A stretch of DNA of 64,000 bases, taken from contig NZ_JAGIZB010000024.1 in assembly GCF_017813395.1 (NCBI RefSeq), positions 1 through 64,000 on the forward strand, given 5' to 3'. The DNA comes from Pararoseomonas baculiformis (GTDB taxonomy: Bacteria > Pseudomonadota > Alphaproteobacteria > Acetobacterales > Acetobacteraceae). How positions within the stretch are numbered: the stretch's first letter is position 1; each line of letters opens with the position of its first letter. A model generated the notes under the pieces. That model was not told the DNA's origin. It did not search any database and saw only the letters and a program-made list of their open reading frames with translations. The position numbers and the translations under genes were made by a program. This document shows positions 35,636 through 43,835 of this stretch, piece by piece.

Positions 35636-36727
35636 ATGGTGGAAGTGACAGATCGGCCGCGAAGGCTGCTCTACATTGTGAATCACCGCACGCTCATGCC
35701 AGCCGAAGTCCCCATGCTCATGGAACTCGGGTGGGAGGTATTCTGCCCAAAAATCGTTCCGTCGCATGATCCAGGCTTTCGGAGCGCCCTGGTCACGCGC
35801 GAATACGACAGCAGCCTGACAATCCCAAAGGAAGCGCTCGATGTATTGAACAGCCAGGATTTTTATGAGCGTTCCTGGTCAAGTACCGTGCGGCATGTCG
35901 CAGGCCGTTATTTCGACGTCATTATAAATCACTTTTCCTATTACAGCGTGCCGGTTTCAGAAGCAGCGCGCCATTTCCCGGGGCTAGTCGTGCTGCGGAC
36001 CTTCGGGCGGGAACATCCCAGCCGCTATGCCGAGTTCGCGGAGATCGGGCCTCGCAAATCCGTTCTGGACGAGCTGGACGCATTGGGCTCTCGCCTCGTC
36101 CATGCCCAGGGCTACGCCAACATTGCCGATATCGAGCCCCCGGTGCTTCAGCGCACCGCGATGACCGTCACCGTGCCGCTGCCTCCCTATATCTACGCCT
36201 CTGCCAACACGTGGCGGGGGGGCGGAAAGGAGGCTGTTCTCCTGTGCCCCGCGATCATGGCGGCCGGTGGCCAGAGCTACTACGGCAACATCTATCGCGG
36301 GATAAAGCGTGACTTCGGCGACCTGCCCCATGTGATCTTCGGTCGCCAGCCCGAACCGGTGAACGATCCGGCTGTGCTGCCCTATCTCACCGATCCGGAA
36401 CTCCTGGATCTCTACGCCCGCGCTCCTGTCTTCATCTATCCGTCGGCTGAGCCGCGGCATATCCACTACTCCCCCATCGAGGCGATGGTGGTCGGAACGC
36501 CCGTGCTCTATCGGCGCGGCAGCCTGACCGACACGCTGGCCGAAGGGGCGGATTTGCCGGGCGCCTGCGCGGACACAGCGGAGATGCGTGACAAGGCGCA
36601 GCGCCTTCTTGCCGGGGACAGTAACCTCGCGGAAGCAATCCGCGCGACGCAGGGCCGCATCGTCGATACGTTCTCATCCGATCTCGCCCGGCGGCAATGG
36701 GAAGCCGTGCTGGGGAGGGCACCCTGA
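35636..36727 (+). CDS. GT-B-like glycosyltransferase paralogue 1
   Basis: 363 residues. The opening RRLLYIVNHRTLMPAEVPMLMELGWEVFCPK and the C-terminal donor-binding-like segment LLDLYARAPVFIYPSAEPRHIHYSPIEAMVVGTPVLYRRGSLT resemble a GT4-style Rossmann pair, though the usual E-x7-E is only partly present (E in PRHIHYSPIEA). Similar along its whole length to the following gene. The first 400 bases are visibly AT-richer than neighbours, suggesting transfer or relaxed codon choice. 207 bases of unassigned sequence precede it. Probably modifies a surface glycan, but no substrate can be named. Confidence 0.65.
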   Translation: MVEVTDRPRRLLYIVNHRTLMPAEVPMLMELGWEVFCPKIVPSHDPGFRSALVTREYDSSLTIPKEALDVLNSQDFYERSWSSTVRHVAGRYFDVIINHFSYYSVPVSEAARHFPGLVVLRTFGREHPSRYAEFAEIGPRKSVLDELDALGSRLVHAQGYANIADIEPPVLQRTAMTVTVPLPPYIYASANTWRGGGKEAVLLCPAIMAAGGQSYYGNIYRGIKRDFGDLPHVIFGRQPEPVNDPAVLPYLTDPELLDLYARAPVFIYPSAEPRHIHYSPIEAMVVGTPVLYRRGSLTDTLAEGADLPGACADTAEMRDKAQRLLAGDSNLAEAIRATQGRIVDTFSSDLARRQWEAVLGRAP

Positions 36728-37776
36728 CCCGCCGTGTCCTATGGGCGTTGAACCATCGCACCCTCATGCCGGATGAGGTCGCGATTCTTCGCAGCCTCGG
36801 CTTCGCCGTGTTCACGCCGCGTGTCCTGCCACGCGGCTTGGAAGGGCGGTCCACTGCCATCGAGCAGGACCCGGATGACGCGGCCCTTGACCTGCCGCCC
36901 GAGACACGCGCCGTGCTCGAAGCGTTCCCCTTCTACGAACGGCGCTGGACGCCGACGCTCACCTCCATCCTGAATGAACATTTCGAGGCCGTCGTGACGG
37001 CCTTCTACCCGGAGTGCTTCAGCTCCGCCATCCAGCATTTCCAGGGGCGTGTCATCGCCCGCTGCTTCGGCCGGGAGGGGACTGCGAATTACCGGCACTG
37101 GACCTCCGCCTGGGGACTTCCGGACCTTGAGGATCATATCGAGCAGGCTGGCGAGCGCTACATATTCGGCCAGGCCTATCCGTTCCTTGCGGAAGTCGAG
37201 CCCCCGCTCAACGCCCGCCACGCCTTCACCCTTCCTCTTGTCAGGCCGGGCTGGGTGGACGCTCGCCGGGATAGCTGGAACGGGGCCGGCGGCTTCGTCC
37301 TGCTCAACATTCCCCTGATCGGTGCCTCACCGTACTACCAGCCGATCTACGAGGGCGCGAAGGCAACCTTCGCAGGCGTGCCACATCGCATTTTCGGGCA
37401 TCAGCCACGCCCCGTCGCCGACCCTTCCGTGATCGCCTCTCCCCCTGACGATGAGCTGCTGAACCTCTTCGCCTCCTGCTCGGCCTTCGCCTACACCTCA
37501 AGCGAGCCCCGGCACCTGCATTATCCTCCGGTCGAGGCGTTGGTCATCGGCGCGCCGGTCCTCTATCTGCGCGGCTCCCTTCTCGATCGGCTCGTCCCCG
37601 GCTTGCCCGGTGGCTGCGCCGATCTGGCGGAGATGCGCGCGAAGGCCGAGGCCCTCGTCGGGGGCAACACGACTCTCGCCGCAGAGATCCGGGCCGCCGC
37701 ACCGGCCTTGCTCGCCCCCTTTGCCCCTGAAGCCGCGCGTGCTGCCTGGGCCAACCTTCTGGGAGTTCGATCATGA
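36697..37776 (+). CDS. GT-B-like glycosyltransferase paralogue 2
   Basis: 359 residues, a tandem paralogue of the preceding gene: VLWALNHRTLMPDEVAILRSLGFAVFTPR matches VNHRTLMPAEVPML, and SSEPRHLHYPPVEALVIGAPVLYLRGSLLDRL matches the C-terminal block. ATG 36697 overlaps the previous gene by 31 bases; no better start is obvious because conserved sequence begins 12 codons later. Its stop overlaps the next start as ATGA. Base composition is closer to the genome norm than that of its partner. Confidence 0.65.
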   Translation: MGSRAGEGTLTRRVLWALNHRTLMPDEVAILRSLGFAVFTPRVLPRGLEGRSTAIEQDPDDAALDLPPETRAVLEAFPFYERRWTPTLTSILNEHFEAVVTAFYPECFSSAIQHFQGRVIARCFGREGTANYRHWTSAWGLPDLEDHIEQAGERYIFGQAYPFLAEVEPPLNARHAFTLPLVRPGWVDARRDSWNGAGGFVLLNIPLIGASPYYQPIYEGAKATFAGVPHRIFGHQPRPVADPSVIASPPDDELLNLFASCSAFAYTSSEPRHLHYPPVEALVIGAPVLYLRGSLLDRLVPGLPGGCADLAEMRAKAEALVGGNTTLAAEIRAAAPALLAPFAPEAARAAWANLLGVRS

Positions 37777-38342
37777 GGAAGCTGCTCGGTCGTTTCCGGC
37801 GGGCGATCCTTCAAGTGGCCCGGGCGCTTCGCCTCCTGGGCCCGATCGAACGCCTTCACCGTGTCGAGCAGCATACGCAAGGTATCCAGCAGCACACGCA
37901 AGATATCCAGCAGCACACCTACCGCATCGAGCAACAGCAGCTGGCGCTCAGCGCCATGTTCCAAGAGCTGCAGCAGACCTCAGCCGGCCTCGCGCGCACG
38001 CTGGAGGAGCTCCGGGCATCCCTCAACGCCGTGAACGAGAGGCTCAGCGTGTCGGAGATCGCGCTCCGCGACATGCCGGTGCGAATCACCACCCGCATGG
38101 CCGAAATCACGGCGTCAGAAGTGGACCGGCTGGATGGTTATCTCGCCTACCACTTTGCAATGGTTCATGCATCTCAGGACCCGCTGGCCACGCGCCTGAC
38201 CGACGCTTCCCAGGCGCAGGCGCGGCAGATTTCCGAGAAGGTCGAGCAGGAGGTGGACCGGCTCGACCTCAACCTCGTGCACCACGTTGCGGTCCTGCGT
38301 GCGCTCGGCGAGCGAGTCGTGGCGCAACGCTCCGACAGCTAG
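37773..38342 (+). CDS. Coiled-coil protein coupled to the glycosyltransferase pair
   Basis: 189 residues, overlapping the previous stop by four bases. After a basic N-terminus (MRKLLGRFRRAIL) nearly the whole chain is predicted helical: heptad-like repeats EQHTQGI, QQHTQDI and QQHTYRI, then long Leu/Glu/Arg-rich helices to the end. No enzyme motif or signal peptide is seen. It may act as a scaffold or chain-length ruler for the adjacent transferases, by analogy with coiled coils in other glycan systems; this is inference. Confidence 0.65.
   Translation: MRKLLGRFRRAILQVARALRLLGPIERLHRVEQHTQGIQQHTQDIQQHTYRIEQQQLALSAMFQELQQTSAGLARTLEELRASLNAVNERLSVSEIALRDMPVRITTRMAEITASEVDRLDGYLAYHFAMVHASQDPLATRLTDASQAQARQISEKVEQEVDRLDLNLVHHVAVLRALGERVVAQRSDS
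37866..37930 (+). repeat. Three 21-nt tandem repeats in the coiled-coil gene
   Basis: Imperfect 21-base units encode the heptads EQHTQGI, QQHTQDI and QQHTYRI. Near identity at DNA level (cagcagcacac-caag-tatc) points to recent in-frame expansion that lengthens the coil by whole heptads. Confidence 0.7.
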
Positions 38343-38527
38343 CTGCGGGAGCCCGCTGCTCTCAACTGCCCTCATATCGTCCAGGGCGGCGTCTGCCTCT
38401 GAGGAGTGGCGCCCCGGGATGTCACCCGTGGCCGCGGCATGCCTATCCTGGCCCCGGCGCCCGGACGATCCCGTCCCAGCCGCAGGCCCGCGCCACCGCC
38501 GTTCCCGGGGATGAACTTCCCGTTCGG

Positions 38528-38866
38528 CTATGCGCCAGGCGTGAGGCGCCGCGCCGCACGCCGCAAAAGCCATCCCAGCGGGCCAGGCGCCTCCGTGATG
38601 GCCTTGCGAAGGCTACGCAGCTCGGCCTCGGCCTTCGACTTCGCGAGGGCGGCATCAACAGCCTGGCCGCGCGCCACCTGCTGCCCTTCCTCAAGGGCCG
38701 CAAGCCGCTGGGCTGTCACCTTCGCGATCCCATGCTTCTCGATCTGCGCGAGCCTGGCGCGTGCCTCGTCCAGCTCGCGGCTCAGGCGCGCGACCTCTGC
38801 CACAAGGTTCCCCGCGCGAGGACCGGGTCCTCTCTTCGCTGGCCCGGGCCGGCGGTTGCGGCTCAT
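38528..38866 (-). CDS. Small coiled-coil protein of unknown function
   Basis: 112 residues: a basic N-terminus (MSRNRRPGPAKRGPGPR), a long amphipathic helix (LVAEVARLSRELDEARARLAQIEKHGIAKVTAQRLAALEEGQQVARGQ and onward) and a C-terminal WLLRRAARRLTPGA. The regular Leu/Ala heptads make it more protein-like than the surrounding shadow frames. No domain is recognised. About 185 bases of unassigned sequence separate it from the coiled-coil gene on the other strand, with which it is convergent. Confidence 0.5.
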   Translation of the reverse strand: MSRNRRPGPAKRGPGPRAGNLVAEVARLSRELDEARARLAQIEKHGIAKVTAQRLAALEEGQQVARGQAVDAALAKSKAEAELRSLRKAITEAPGPLGWLLRRAARRLTPGA

Positions 38867-39094
38867 GAGCTTTTCTGCCGACGAAGCATGCTCGGTCCCT
38901 TACAGCGTCTCATCCAATGTCCGACCAAGCGCATCCTGCCCCGTCTATACACATCGGCTGTCGGGGCTACGAGCACCGCCCAATTGCGTCCGTGTCCTGC
39001 ACGGATGGCCCGTGGTCCAGGGGTATACCACGGCACGGGTGCGAAACTGCATGAAGCGGGGAAGGCGCCCCGGGAGTTGATGAGGGGCAGGAAG

Positions 39095-39169
39095 TGGAGC
39101 GGGCGATGGGAATCGAACCCACGACATTCAGCTTGGGAAGCTGACGTTCTACCTCTGAACTACGCCCGC
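39095..39169 (-). tRNA. tRNA-Gly (CCC anticodon)
   Basis: 75 nt including an encoded CCA. The acceptor stem GCGGGCG/CGCCCGC with discriminator T, D-arm GTAGTTCAGAGGTAGAAC, anticodon loop TTCCCAA (anticodon CCC) and T-arm GGGTTCGATTCCC give a complete cloverleaf. Reads GGG codons. U33 and A37 are normal here, in contrast to the tRNA-Sec of this window. Confidence 0.95.
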
Positions 39170-39410
39170 GCTCTGCGCCAACACCTAGCGCAGGCCTACA
39201 AGCTGCGCAATCCACCTCAGGCCTCCGGAAGGAGGACGCTACCGGCATCCGGCCACAGCCCGCATTGCGATCTTACCCGGTGCTAACGGCGCTTCTCCGG
39301 CCTCCGCAGCGGCAAGGCACCCTTCACGGCCGCTTGAGCCCTCGCTGGCCTTGCCCGTCCCGGGGCAGCGGATTAGCTTGCGGCCGGCGATGCCCCCGGG
39401 GCGGAAGCCA

Positions 39411-39466
39411 GCTCGCGATTTGTCGGCCAGCTTGCGGCGAGCCTAAAGAAACGCGCTAAACGGCCG
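39411..39466 (+). promoter_or_regulatory. SAM-II riboswitch upstream of metZ
   Basis: The element has the SAM-II layout: P1 strand GCTCGC, then GATTTG, a CGGCC loop strand, CTTGC, the P1 partner GCGAGC, an A-rich CTAAAGAAAC, GCTAAA and finally GGCCG. CGGCC at 39424-39428 can pair with GGCCG at 39462-39466 to form the H-type pseudoknot in which SAM binds. SAM-II elements are typical of alphaproteobacterial met genes and switch expression off when SAM is abundant. Immediately downstream, a perfect hairpin GGCGGGGGC-GA-GCCCCCGCC (39468-39487) lacks a T-run and may be part of the expression platform. The metZ ATG is at 39515. Confidence 0.88.
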
Positions 39467-39514
39467 TGGCGGGGGCGAGCCCCCGCCCGACCGGGCCATC
39501 CGTGACTTGATGGA

Positions 39515-40771
39515 ATGCCCGCGATGCCCAGGACCCTTCCGGATATCCCGCTCCGCCCCGCCACCCTCCTGGTGCGCGGCGGCCAGAACCGCAGCTCCTT
39601 CGACGAGATGTCGGAAGCCCTGCATCTCACCTCCGGCTTCATGTACGAAAGCGCGGGCCAGGCGGAAGACACCTTCCTCGGCCAGATCCAGCACTTCCAG
39701 TATTCCCGCTTCGGCAACCCGACGATCGAGGCGCTGCAGAACAAGCTCGCCGCGCTCGAAGGCGCGGAGGCCTGCCGCGTGACCGCATCCGGCATGGCCG
39801 CCGTCCATTCCGCCATGCTGGCCCATCTCAAGGCCGGGGACCGCGTGGTCGCCTCCCGCGCCCTGTTTGGGTCGTGCCACTGGATCGTCTCCACCCTGCT
39901 GCCGCGCTACGGCATCGAGACGGTGTTCGTGGACGGCACCGACCTCGACCAGTGGCGGGACGCCTTCAGGAAGCCGGCCGCGCTGGTGCTGCTGGAAACC
40001 CCCTCCAACCCGATGCTGGAGCTGGTGGACCTGCCCGCCGTGGCCGAGCTGGCGCATGCGGCCGGCGCCATCGTGGTGGTGGACAATGTCTTCGCCACCC
40101 CCCTGCTGCAGAAGCCGCTGAGCATGGGCGCGGATGTGGTCGTCTATTCCGCCACCAAGCACTTCGATGGCCAGGGCCGCGTGCTCGGCGGCGCCGTGCT
40201 GGGTTCCGCCAAATGGGTGGACGAGGTGCTGCAGCCCTTCATCCGCAACACCGGTCCCAGCATCTCCCCCTTCAATGCATGGGTGATCCTGAAGGGGCTG
40301 GAAACGCTGCATCTGCGCCTGCCGGCCATGTGCGCCAATGCCGCGAAGCTGGCGGATTTCCTCTCCACGCGGCCGGAAGTCTCGCGCACCCTCTATCCCT
40401 TCCTGGACAGCCATCCGCAGCAGGCACTGGCGAAGAAGCAGATGTCGGCCGGCGGTTCCCTTGTCACCTTCGACGTTGAGGGCGGCAAGGAGGCGGCGTT
40501 CCGGGTTCTGGACGCGCTGCGCCTGATCGACATCTCCAACAATCTAGGCGATGCCCGTAGCATGGTCACCCACCCCGCGACCACCACGCATATGAAGGTG
40601 GGGCCGGAGGAGCGCGCGCGGCTCGGCATCACCGATGGCACGGTTCGCTTCTCCGTTGGCCTTGAGGATGCGCAGGACCTGATCGACGATCTGGCCCAGG
40701 CGCTGGACGGTCTGCGCGGAACGGGCGGCGGTCGCCTGAACGTGGCCCGCGCGGCGGCGCCGGAGCGCTGA
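39515..40771 (+). CDS. metZ: O-succinylhomoserine sulfhydrylase
   Basis: 418-residue Cys/Met-metabolism PLP enzyme. The phosphate-binding YSRFGNPTIEALQNKLAALEGAE, the cofactor Asp in VVVDNVFATPLLQKPL and the Schiff-base Lys in VVYSATKHFDGQGRVLGG are conserved, and the C-terminal SVGLEDAQDLIDDLAQAL is typical. The MetZ branch uses sulfide to make homocysteine directly. Control by the SAM-II riboswitch 48 bases upstream supports a methionine-biosynthetic role over cystathionine synthase or lyase. ATGs at 39515 and 39524 are both usable. apaG follows further downstream, as seen in other Alphaproteobacteria. Confidence 0.92.
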   Translation: MPAMPRTLPDIPLRPATLLVRGGQNRSSFDEMSEALHLTSGFMYESAGQAEDTFLGQIQHFQYSRFGNPTIEALQNKLAALEGAEACRVTASGMAAVHSAMLAHLKAGDRVVASRALFGSCHWIVSTLLPRYGIETVFVDGTDLDQWRDAFRKPAALVLLETPSNPMLELVDLPAVAELAHAAGAIVVVDNVFATPLLQKPLSMGADVVVYSATKHFDGQGRVLGGAVLGSAKWVDEVLQPFIRNTGPSISPFNAWVILKGLETLHLRLPAMCANAAKLADFLSTRPEVSRTLYPFLDSHPQQALAKKQMSAGGSLVTFDVEGGKEAAFRVLDALRLIDISNNLGDARSMVTHPATTTHMKVGPEERARLGITDGTVRFSVGLEDAQDLIDDLAQALDGLRGTGGGRLNVARAAAPER

Positions 40772-40858
40772 CCGGGCCCACCCGGGCATGACGGTGGACG
40801 AGGCGGCGCGGCCGGTGGCAGGCTGCCCCGCCCCGGCCACGACGCCAGGAAGGGAGGC

Positions 40859-41473
40859 ATGATGAATATCGAGACCTGGCTCGCCTTCCTGGCGGCCTCC
40901 GCCGCCATGCTGGTCGTTCCCGGGCCCACCATCCTTCTGGTGCTCGGCCAGTCGCTCGGTGGCGGCCGCCGGTCCACCCTGCCGCTCGTCGCCGGCGTGG
41001 CGGCGGGGGATGCGCTGGCCCTCAGCCTCTCCCTCGCCGGGCTGGGCGCGCTGCTCGCTACCTCGTCGCTCGCCTTCACCCTGCTCCGCTGGGCCGGCGC
41101 GGCCTATCTCGTCTATCTCGGCCTCCGCCTCTGGCATGCGCCGGTCGAGGGTGCGCCCGCGCCGTTGCCGCCGCGCCGGGCGGGGCTGCAGGCCTTCATC
41201 GTGACGGCCACGAACCCGAAGGGGATTGCCTTCTTCGTCGCCTTCGTGCCGCAGTTCCTGGATCCCGCGCGCCCCTTCCTGCCCCAGGCCGCGCTGCTGG
41301 TCGCCAGCTTCGTCGCCCTCGGCGCGGCCAATGCGCTGGGCTACGCGTTATTGGCCGGGCGGCTTTCCGGCCTTGTCCGCCTGCCCCGGTTCCGACGCAG
41401 GATCAACCGCATCGGCGGCTCCATGCTCGTTGGCGCGGGGCTCGCCACGGCCCTGATCGGCCGCCGCGCATGA
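40859..41473 (+). CDS. LysE/RhtB-family amino acid exporter
   Basis: 204 residues with about six hydrophobic segments. The N-terminal motif AAMLVVPGPTILLVLGQSLGGGRRS corresponds to the conserved (P/G)GP region of RhtB proteins, followed by GVAAGDALALSLSLAGLGALL and TATNPKGIAFFVAFVPQFLDP. Members export homoserine, threonine or other amino acids; its place after metZ makes homoserine or a sulfur amino acid reasonable guesses. Two adjacent ATGs (40859, 40862) are possible starts. It overlaps apaG by four bases. Confidence 0.88.
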   Translation: MMNIETWLAFLAASAAMLVVPGPTILLVLGQSLGGGRRSTLPLVAGVAAGDALALSLSLAGLGALLATSSLAFTLLRWAGAAYLVYLGLRLWHAPVEGAPAPLPPRRAGLQAFIVTATNPKGIAFFVAFVPQFLDPARPFLPQAALLVASFVALGAANALGYALLAGRLSGLVRLPRFRRRINRIGGSMLVGAGLATALIGRRA

Positions 41474-41904
41474 GCGGGCGGCGCAGCGAGAGTGGCAAGG
41501 AGACGAACGCCTTCACCGCGGTGACCCGCGGGCTTCGGGTCACCGTGCGCAGCTACTACCTGGCGGACCAGTCGGACCCGGAGCTGGGCCGCCATGTCTG
41601 GGCCTATCGCGTGCGGATCACCAATGAGGGGCGCGATACCGTGCAGCTGATGAAGCGCAGCTGGGAAATCACCGATGCCCAAGGGCGCACGCAGCGGGTG
41701 CATGGTGATGGGGTGGTGGGGGAACAGCCCGTTCTGGAGCCAGGGGAGGCCTTCGAATACACGTCGGGCACTCCCCTCGCCACGCCCTCGGGCTTCATGC
41801 GCGGCCTCTACCACATGGTGGTTCCGGCCACGGGGGAGCGGTTCGACGCAGAGATACCCCCCTTCAGCCTGGACAGCCCGCATGGGCAGTTCACGGTGAA
41901 CTAG
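41470..41904 (+). CDS. apaG: ApaG domain protein
   Basis: 144 residues, the normal ApaG size plus a short N-terminal tail. The beta-sandwich blocks are clear: [77 protein letters not shown] and the C-terminal [13 protein letters not shown]. ApaG (CorD) is linked to Co2+/Mg2+ homeostasis phenotypes; its molecular role is not established. Start overlaps the exporter stop. Confidence 0.92.
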   Translation: MSGRRSESGKETNAFTAVTRGLRVTVRSYYLADQSDPELGRHVWAYRVRITNEGRDTVQLMKRSWEITDAQGRTQRVHGDGVVGEQPVLEPGEAFEYTSGTPLATPSGFMRGLYHMVVPATGERFDAEIPPFSLDSPHGQFTVN

Positions 41905-42040
41905 CCCGGATCGCCGCAGGCGCGGAGCAGCCCGGCAGGGGCCGCGCTTCCGCTGCTCCGCCAGCGCCCCCATCTTCTCCCCGGCGTGCCGCTACCAAAA
42001 ATCGCCTGACAGACCGGCACGGCCGCGCACCAGAGGAAGA

Positions 42041-42709
42041 ATGACCGTGACGGATTCACGCCCAGACACCCAGGACGCCGCCGAGGCCGGCGCTGCCCTC
42101 CCCGCCGACCTGGCCGGGCACAAACGCCCCACCCAGGCCGAGGCGGAGGCGGCGGTCCGCACGCTGCTGCTCTGGGCTGGCGATGATCCGGACCGGGAAG
42201 GCCTGCTGGACACGCCCAAGCGCGTGGCGAAGTCCTACAGGGAATTGTTCGTCGGCTATGGCACCGACCCCGTGCAGCTCCTCCAGCGCTCCTTCGAGGA
42301 GGTGGCGGGCTATGACGAGATGGTGGTGCTGCGTGACATCCGCCTGGAGAGCCATTGCGAGCACCACATGGTGCCCATCATCGGCCGGGCCCATGTCGGC
42401 TACCTGCCGCGCGGGCGCGTGGTCGGGATCAGCAAGCTGGCGCGGGTGGTGGATGCCTTCGCCAAGCGCCTGCAGATCCAGGAGAAGCTGACAGCCCAGA
42501 TCGCCAACGCCATCAATGACGTGCTGGACCCGATCGGCGTGGCCGTGGTGGTGGAGGCCGCGCATCAGTGCATGACCACGCGCGGCGTGCACAAGCACGG
42601 CGTGACGATGGTCACCAGCACCATGCTGGGCGCCTTCCGCGACGATCACGCAACGCGGCGCGAGTTCCTCTCGATCATCAACGGCCGCACCGGCACCTTC
42701 GAGGGCTAG
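42041..42709 (+). CDS. folE: GTP cyclohydrolase I
   Basis: 222 residues. FolE opens GTP to 7,8-dihydroneopterin triphosphate, first step of folate and pterin synthesis. Zinc ligands are present in SHCEHHMVP (Cys and His) and HQCMTTRGV; the [32 protein letters not shown] block is diagnostic, and [13 protein letters not shown] is a normal C-terminus. The 40-residue N-terminal extension before [15 protein letters not shown] is variable in the family. A strong hairpin follows 8 bases after the stop. The 136 bases before it separate it from apaG. Confidence 0.95.
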   Translation: MTVTDSRPDTQDAAEAGAALPADLAGHKRPTQAEAEAAVRTLLLWAGDDPDREGLLDTPKRVAKSYRELFVGYGTDPVQLLQRSFEEVAGYDEMVVLRDIRLESHCEHHMVPIIGRAHVGYLPRGRVVGISKLARVVDAFAKRLQIQEKLTAQIANAINDVLDPIGVAVVVEAAHQCMTTRGVHKHGVTMVTSTMLGAFRDDHATRREFLSIINGRTGTFEG

Positions 42710-42716
42710 GAGCGGG

Positions 42717-42746
42717 GACAGGGCGCCGGAACCCCGGCGCCCTGTC
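42717..42746. terminator. Perfect 13-bp hairpin between convergent genes
   Basis: GACAGGGCGCCGG and CCGGCGCCCTGTC are separated by AACC. It lies between the folE stop and the stop of the minus-strand lipoprotein. There is no T-tract, but stability and location favour a bidirectional terminator. Confidence 0.6.
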
Positions 42747-42754
42747 GGCCGCGA

Positions 42755-43132
42755 TCAGCAGTCGCGGCGATAGAAGCCCGCTGTGCGCTGCGCGCGTGCC
42801 GCATCGGCATAGGCACCGGTGATCGCGGCCTGCTGCTGCGCGCCGGCGGCAGCCGCATAGGCCTCGCGGCAATAGGGATCATTGGCGGCGGCGACCGTGG
42901 CCGCGTAGCCCGGCGCTGCATACCCGGGCGCAGCGTAGCCTGGCGCAGCGTAACCCGGGGCGACGGGGGCCTGGCCGACATAGGCCGGCATCGGCGTGGC
43001 ATAGCCCGCGCTGGGCGCCACGCCATAGCTGCCGGGCGGGAAATAGGGATCCGCCGGATAGGGTGCGCAGGCGGCAAGGCCCGCGCCAAGGGCGATGGCC
43101 GGAAGCAGCATAAGCGAGCGGATACGGGTCAT
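42755..43132 (-). CDS. Small lipoprotein with GYAAP repeats
   Basis: 125 residues. The N-terminal signal MTRIRSLMLLPAIALGAGLAAC ends in a lipobox (GLAAC) with Cys22 as lipid anchor. A Pro/Tyr/Gly/Ala-rich region contains four tandem copies of APGYA (about residues 58-77, 15-nt units at about 42903-42965), followed by a helical C-terminal part with two Cys (DPYCREAY and the terminal RRDC). No known domain. Likely outer-membrane or periplasmic; the Cys pair could form a disulfide. Confidence 0.7.
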   Translation of the reverse strand: MTRIRSLMLLPAIALGAGLAACAPYPADPYFPPGSYGVAPSAGYATPMPAYVGQAPVAPGYAAPGYAAPGYAAPGYAATVAAANDPYCREAYAAAAGAQQQAAITGAYADAARAQRTAGFYRRDC

Positions 43133-43187
43133 GGCGTGTCTCCTCTGGTGAGAGGAAAAGCGCGGGAGCCCGTATCCGGGTTGCGGA

Positions 43188-43793
43188 TCAGCCCTGGGGG
43201 AGATCCTGCCGCTGGATCCCGCCAGGGCTGTCCAGCGGCAGGACGGGCGCGGCGGGGGTGGTTTCCAGCAGCCAGTCGCGCAGGTTCCGGCGGACCTGGA
43301 GCTCGAACTCCACGTTCAGGTCCTCCATTGCCCGGATCATCACCGTCTCGGCCGCGCGGGCCCGCGCGGCGGCGCTGCTGCCCGCCCCGGTCAGGTTGCG
43401 CCGCACCTCGGCCACGGCGAAGGCCACGGGGCGCTCATTGTCCAGCACGTCCAGCCGTGCCCGCAGCAAAACGGCGATGGAGTCGCCCGAGCGAACCAGG
43501 CTCGCCGTCTCCACCGTGAAGCGGGCGCGATTCGTGGTGCCGGAGGGAACCACCCGGTCCCGCCCCATCCGCGCCACCTCGACCGCCGGAATGATCGGCG
43601 CGGGCGGATCGGCGCGGGAGCCGGCGGTATTCTCCACCACCTCCACATCCGCGACATTCAGGCGCAGCGGCGTCAGCCAGGCATAGCCATCAAGCCGCGG
43701 CGGCGCGGGCGGCAGCTCGCGCTCCCCGCAGGCCAGCAGCAGCAGCGGCATGCCGATCGCGAGGCTCCGCCTGGTCAGGCTGCATCCGGTCAT
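43188..43793 (-). CDS. Putative lipoprotein of unknown function
   Basis: 201 residues with the leader MTGCSLTRRSLAIGMPLLLLAC, a lipobox (LLLAC) at Cys22. The mature part starts with a Pro-rich linker and continues with alternating beta strands (RLNVADVEVVENTAG, RARFTVETASLVRSGDSIAVLLRARLDVL) and a C-terminal helix (AAETVMIRAMEDLNVEFELQVRRNLRDWLLE). This layout recalls small lipoproteins that assemble at the outer membrane, but no family is recognised. Between hslO and the GYAAP lipoprotein on the same strand. Confidence 0.65.
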   Translation of the reverse strand: MTGCSLTRRSLAIGMPLLLLACGERELPPAPPRLDGYAWLTPLRLNVADVEVVENTAGSRADPPAPIIPAVEVARMGRDRVVPSGTTNRARFTVETASLVRSGDSIAVLLRARLDVLDNERPVAFAVAEVRRNLTGAGSSAAARARAAETVMIRAMEDLNVEFELQVRRNLRDWLLETTPAAPVLPLDSPGGIQRQDLPQG

Positions 43794-43835
43794 GGTTCCA
43801 CGGAATCCCCAAAGACTGGGTTCCGCGTTAGCCGA

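Noticed and set aside
37866-37930. 21-nt repeats considered as regulatory sites
   Set aside because: They preserve the reading frame and heptad pattern of the coiled coil, so they are best explained as coding repeats.
39010-39036. CCGTGGT/ACCACGG hairpin that looked like part of a second tRNA
   Set aside because: No acceptor stem, anticodon arm or TTCGA loop can be fitted around it; probably only a short inverted repeat.
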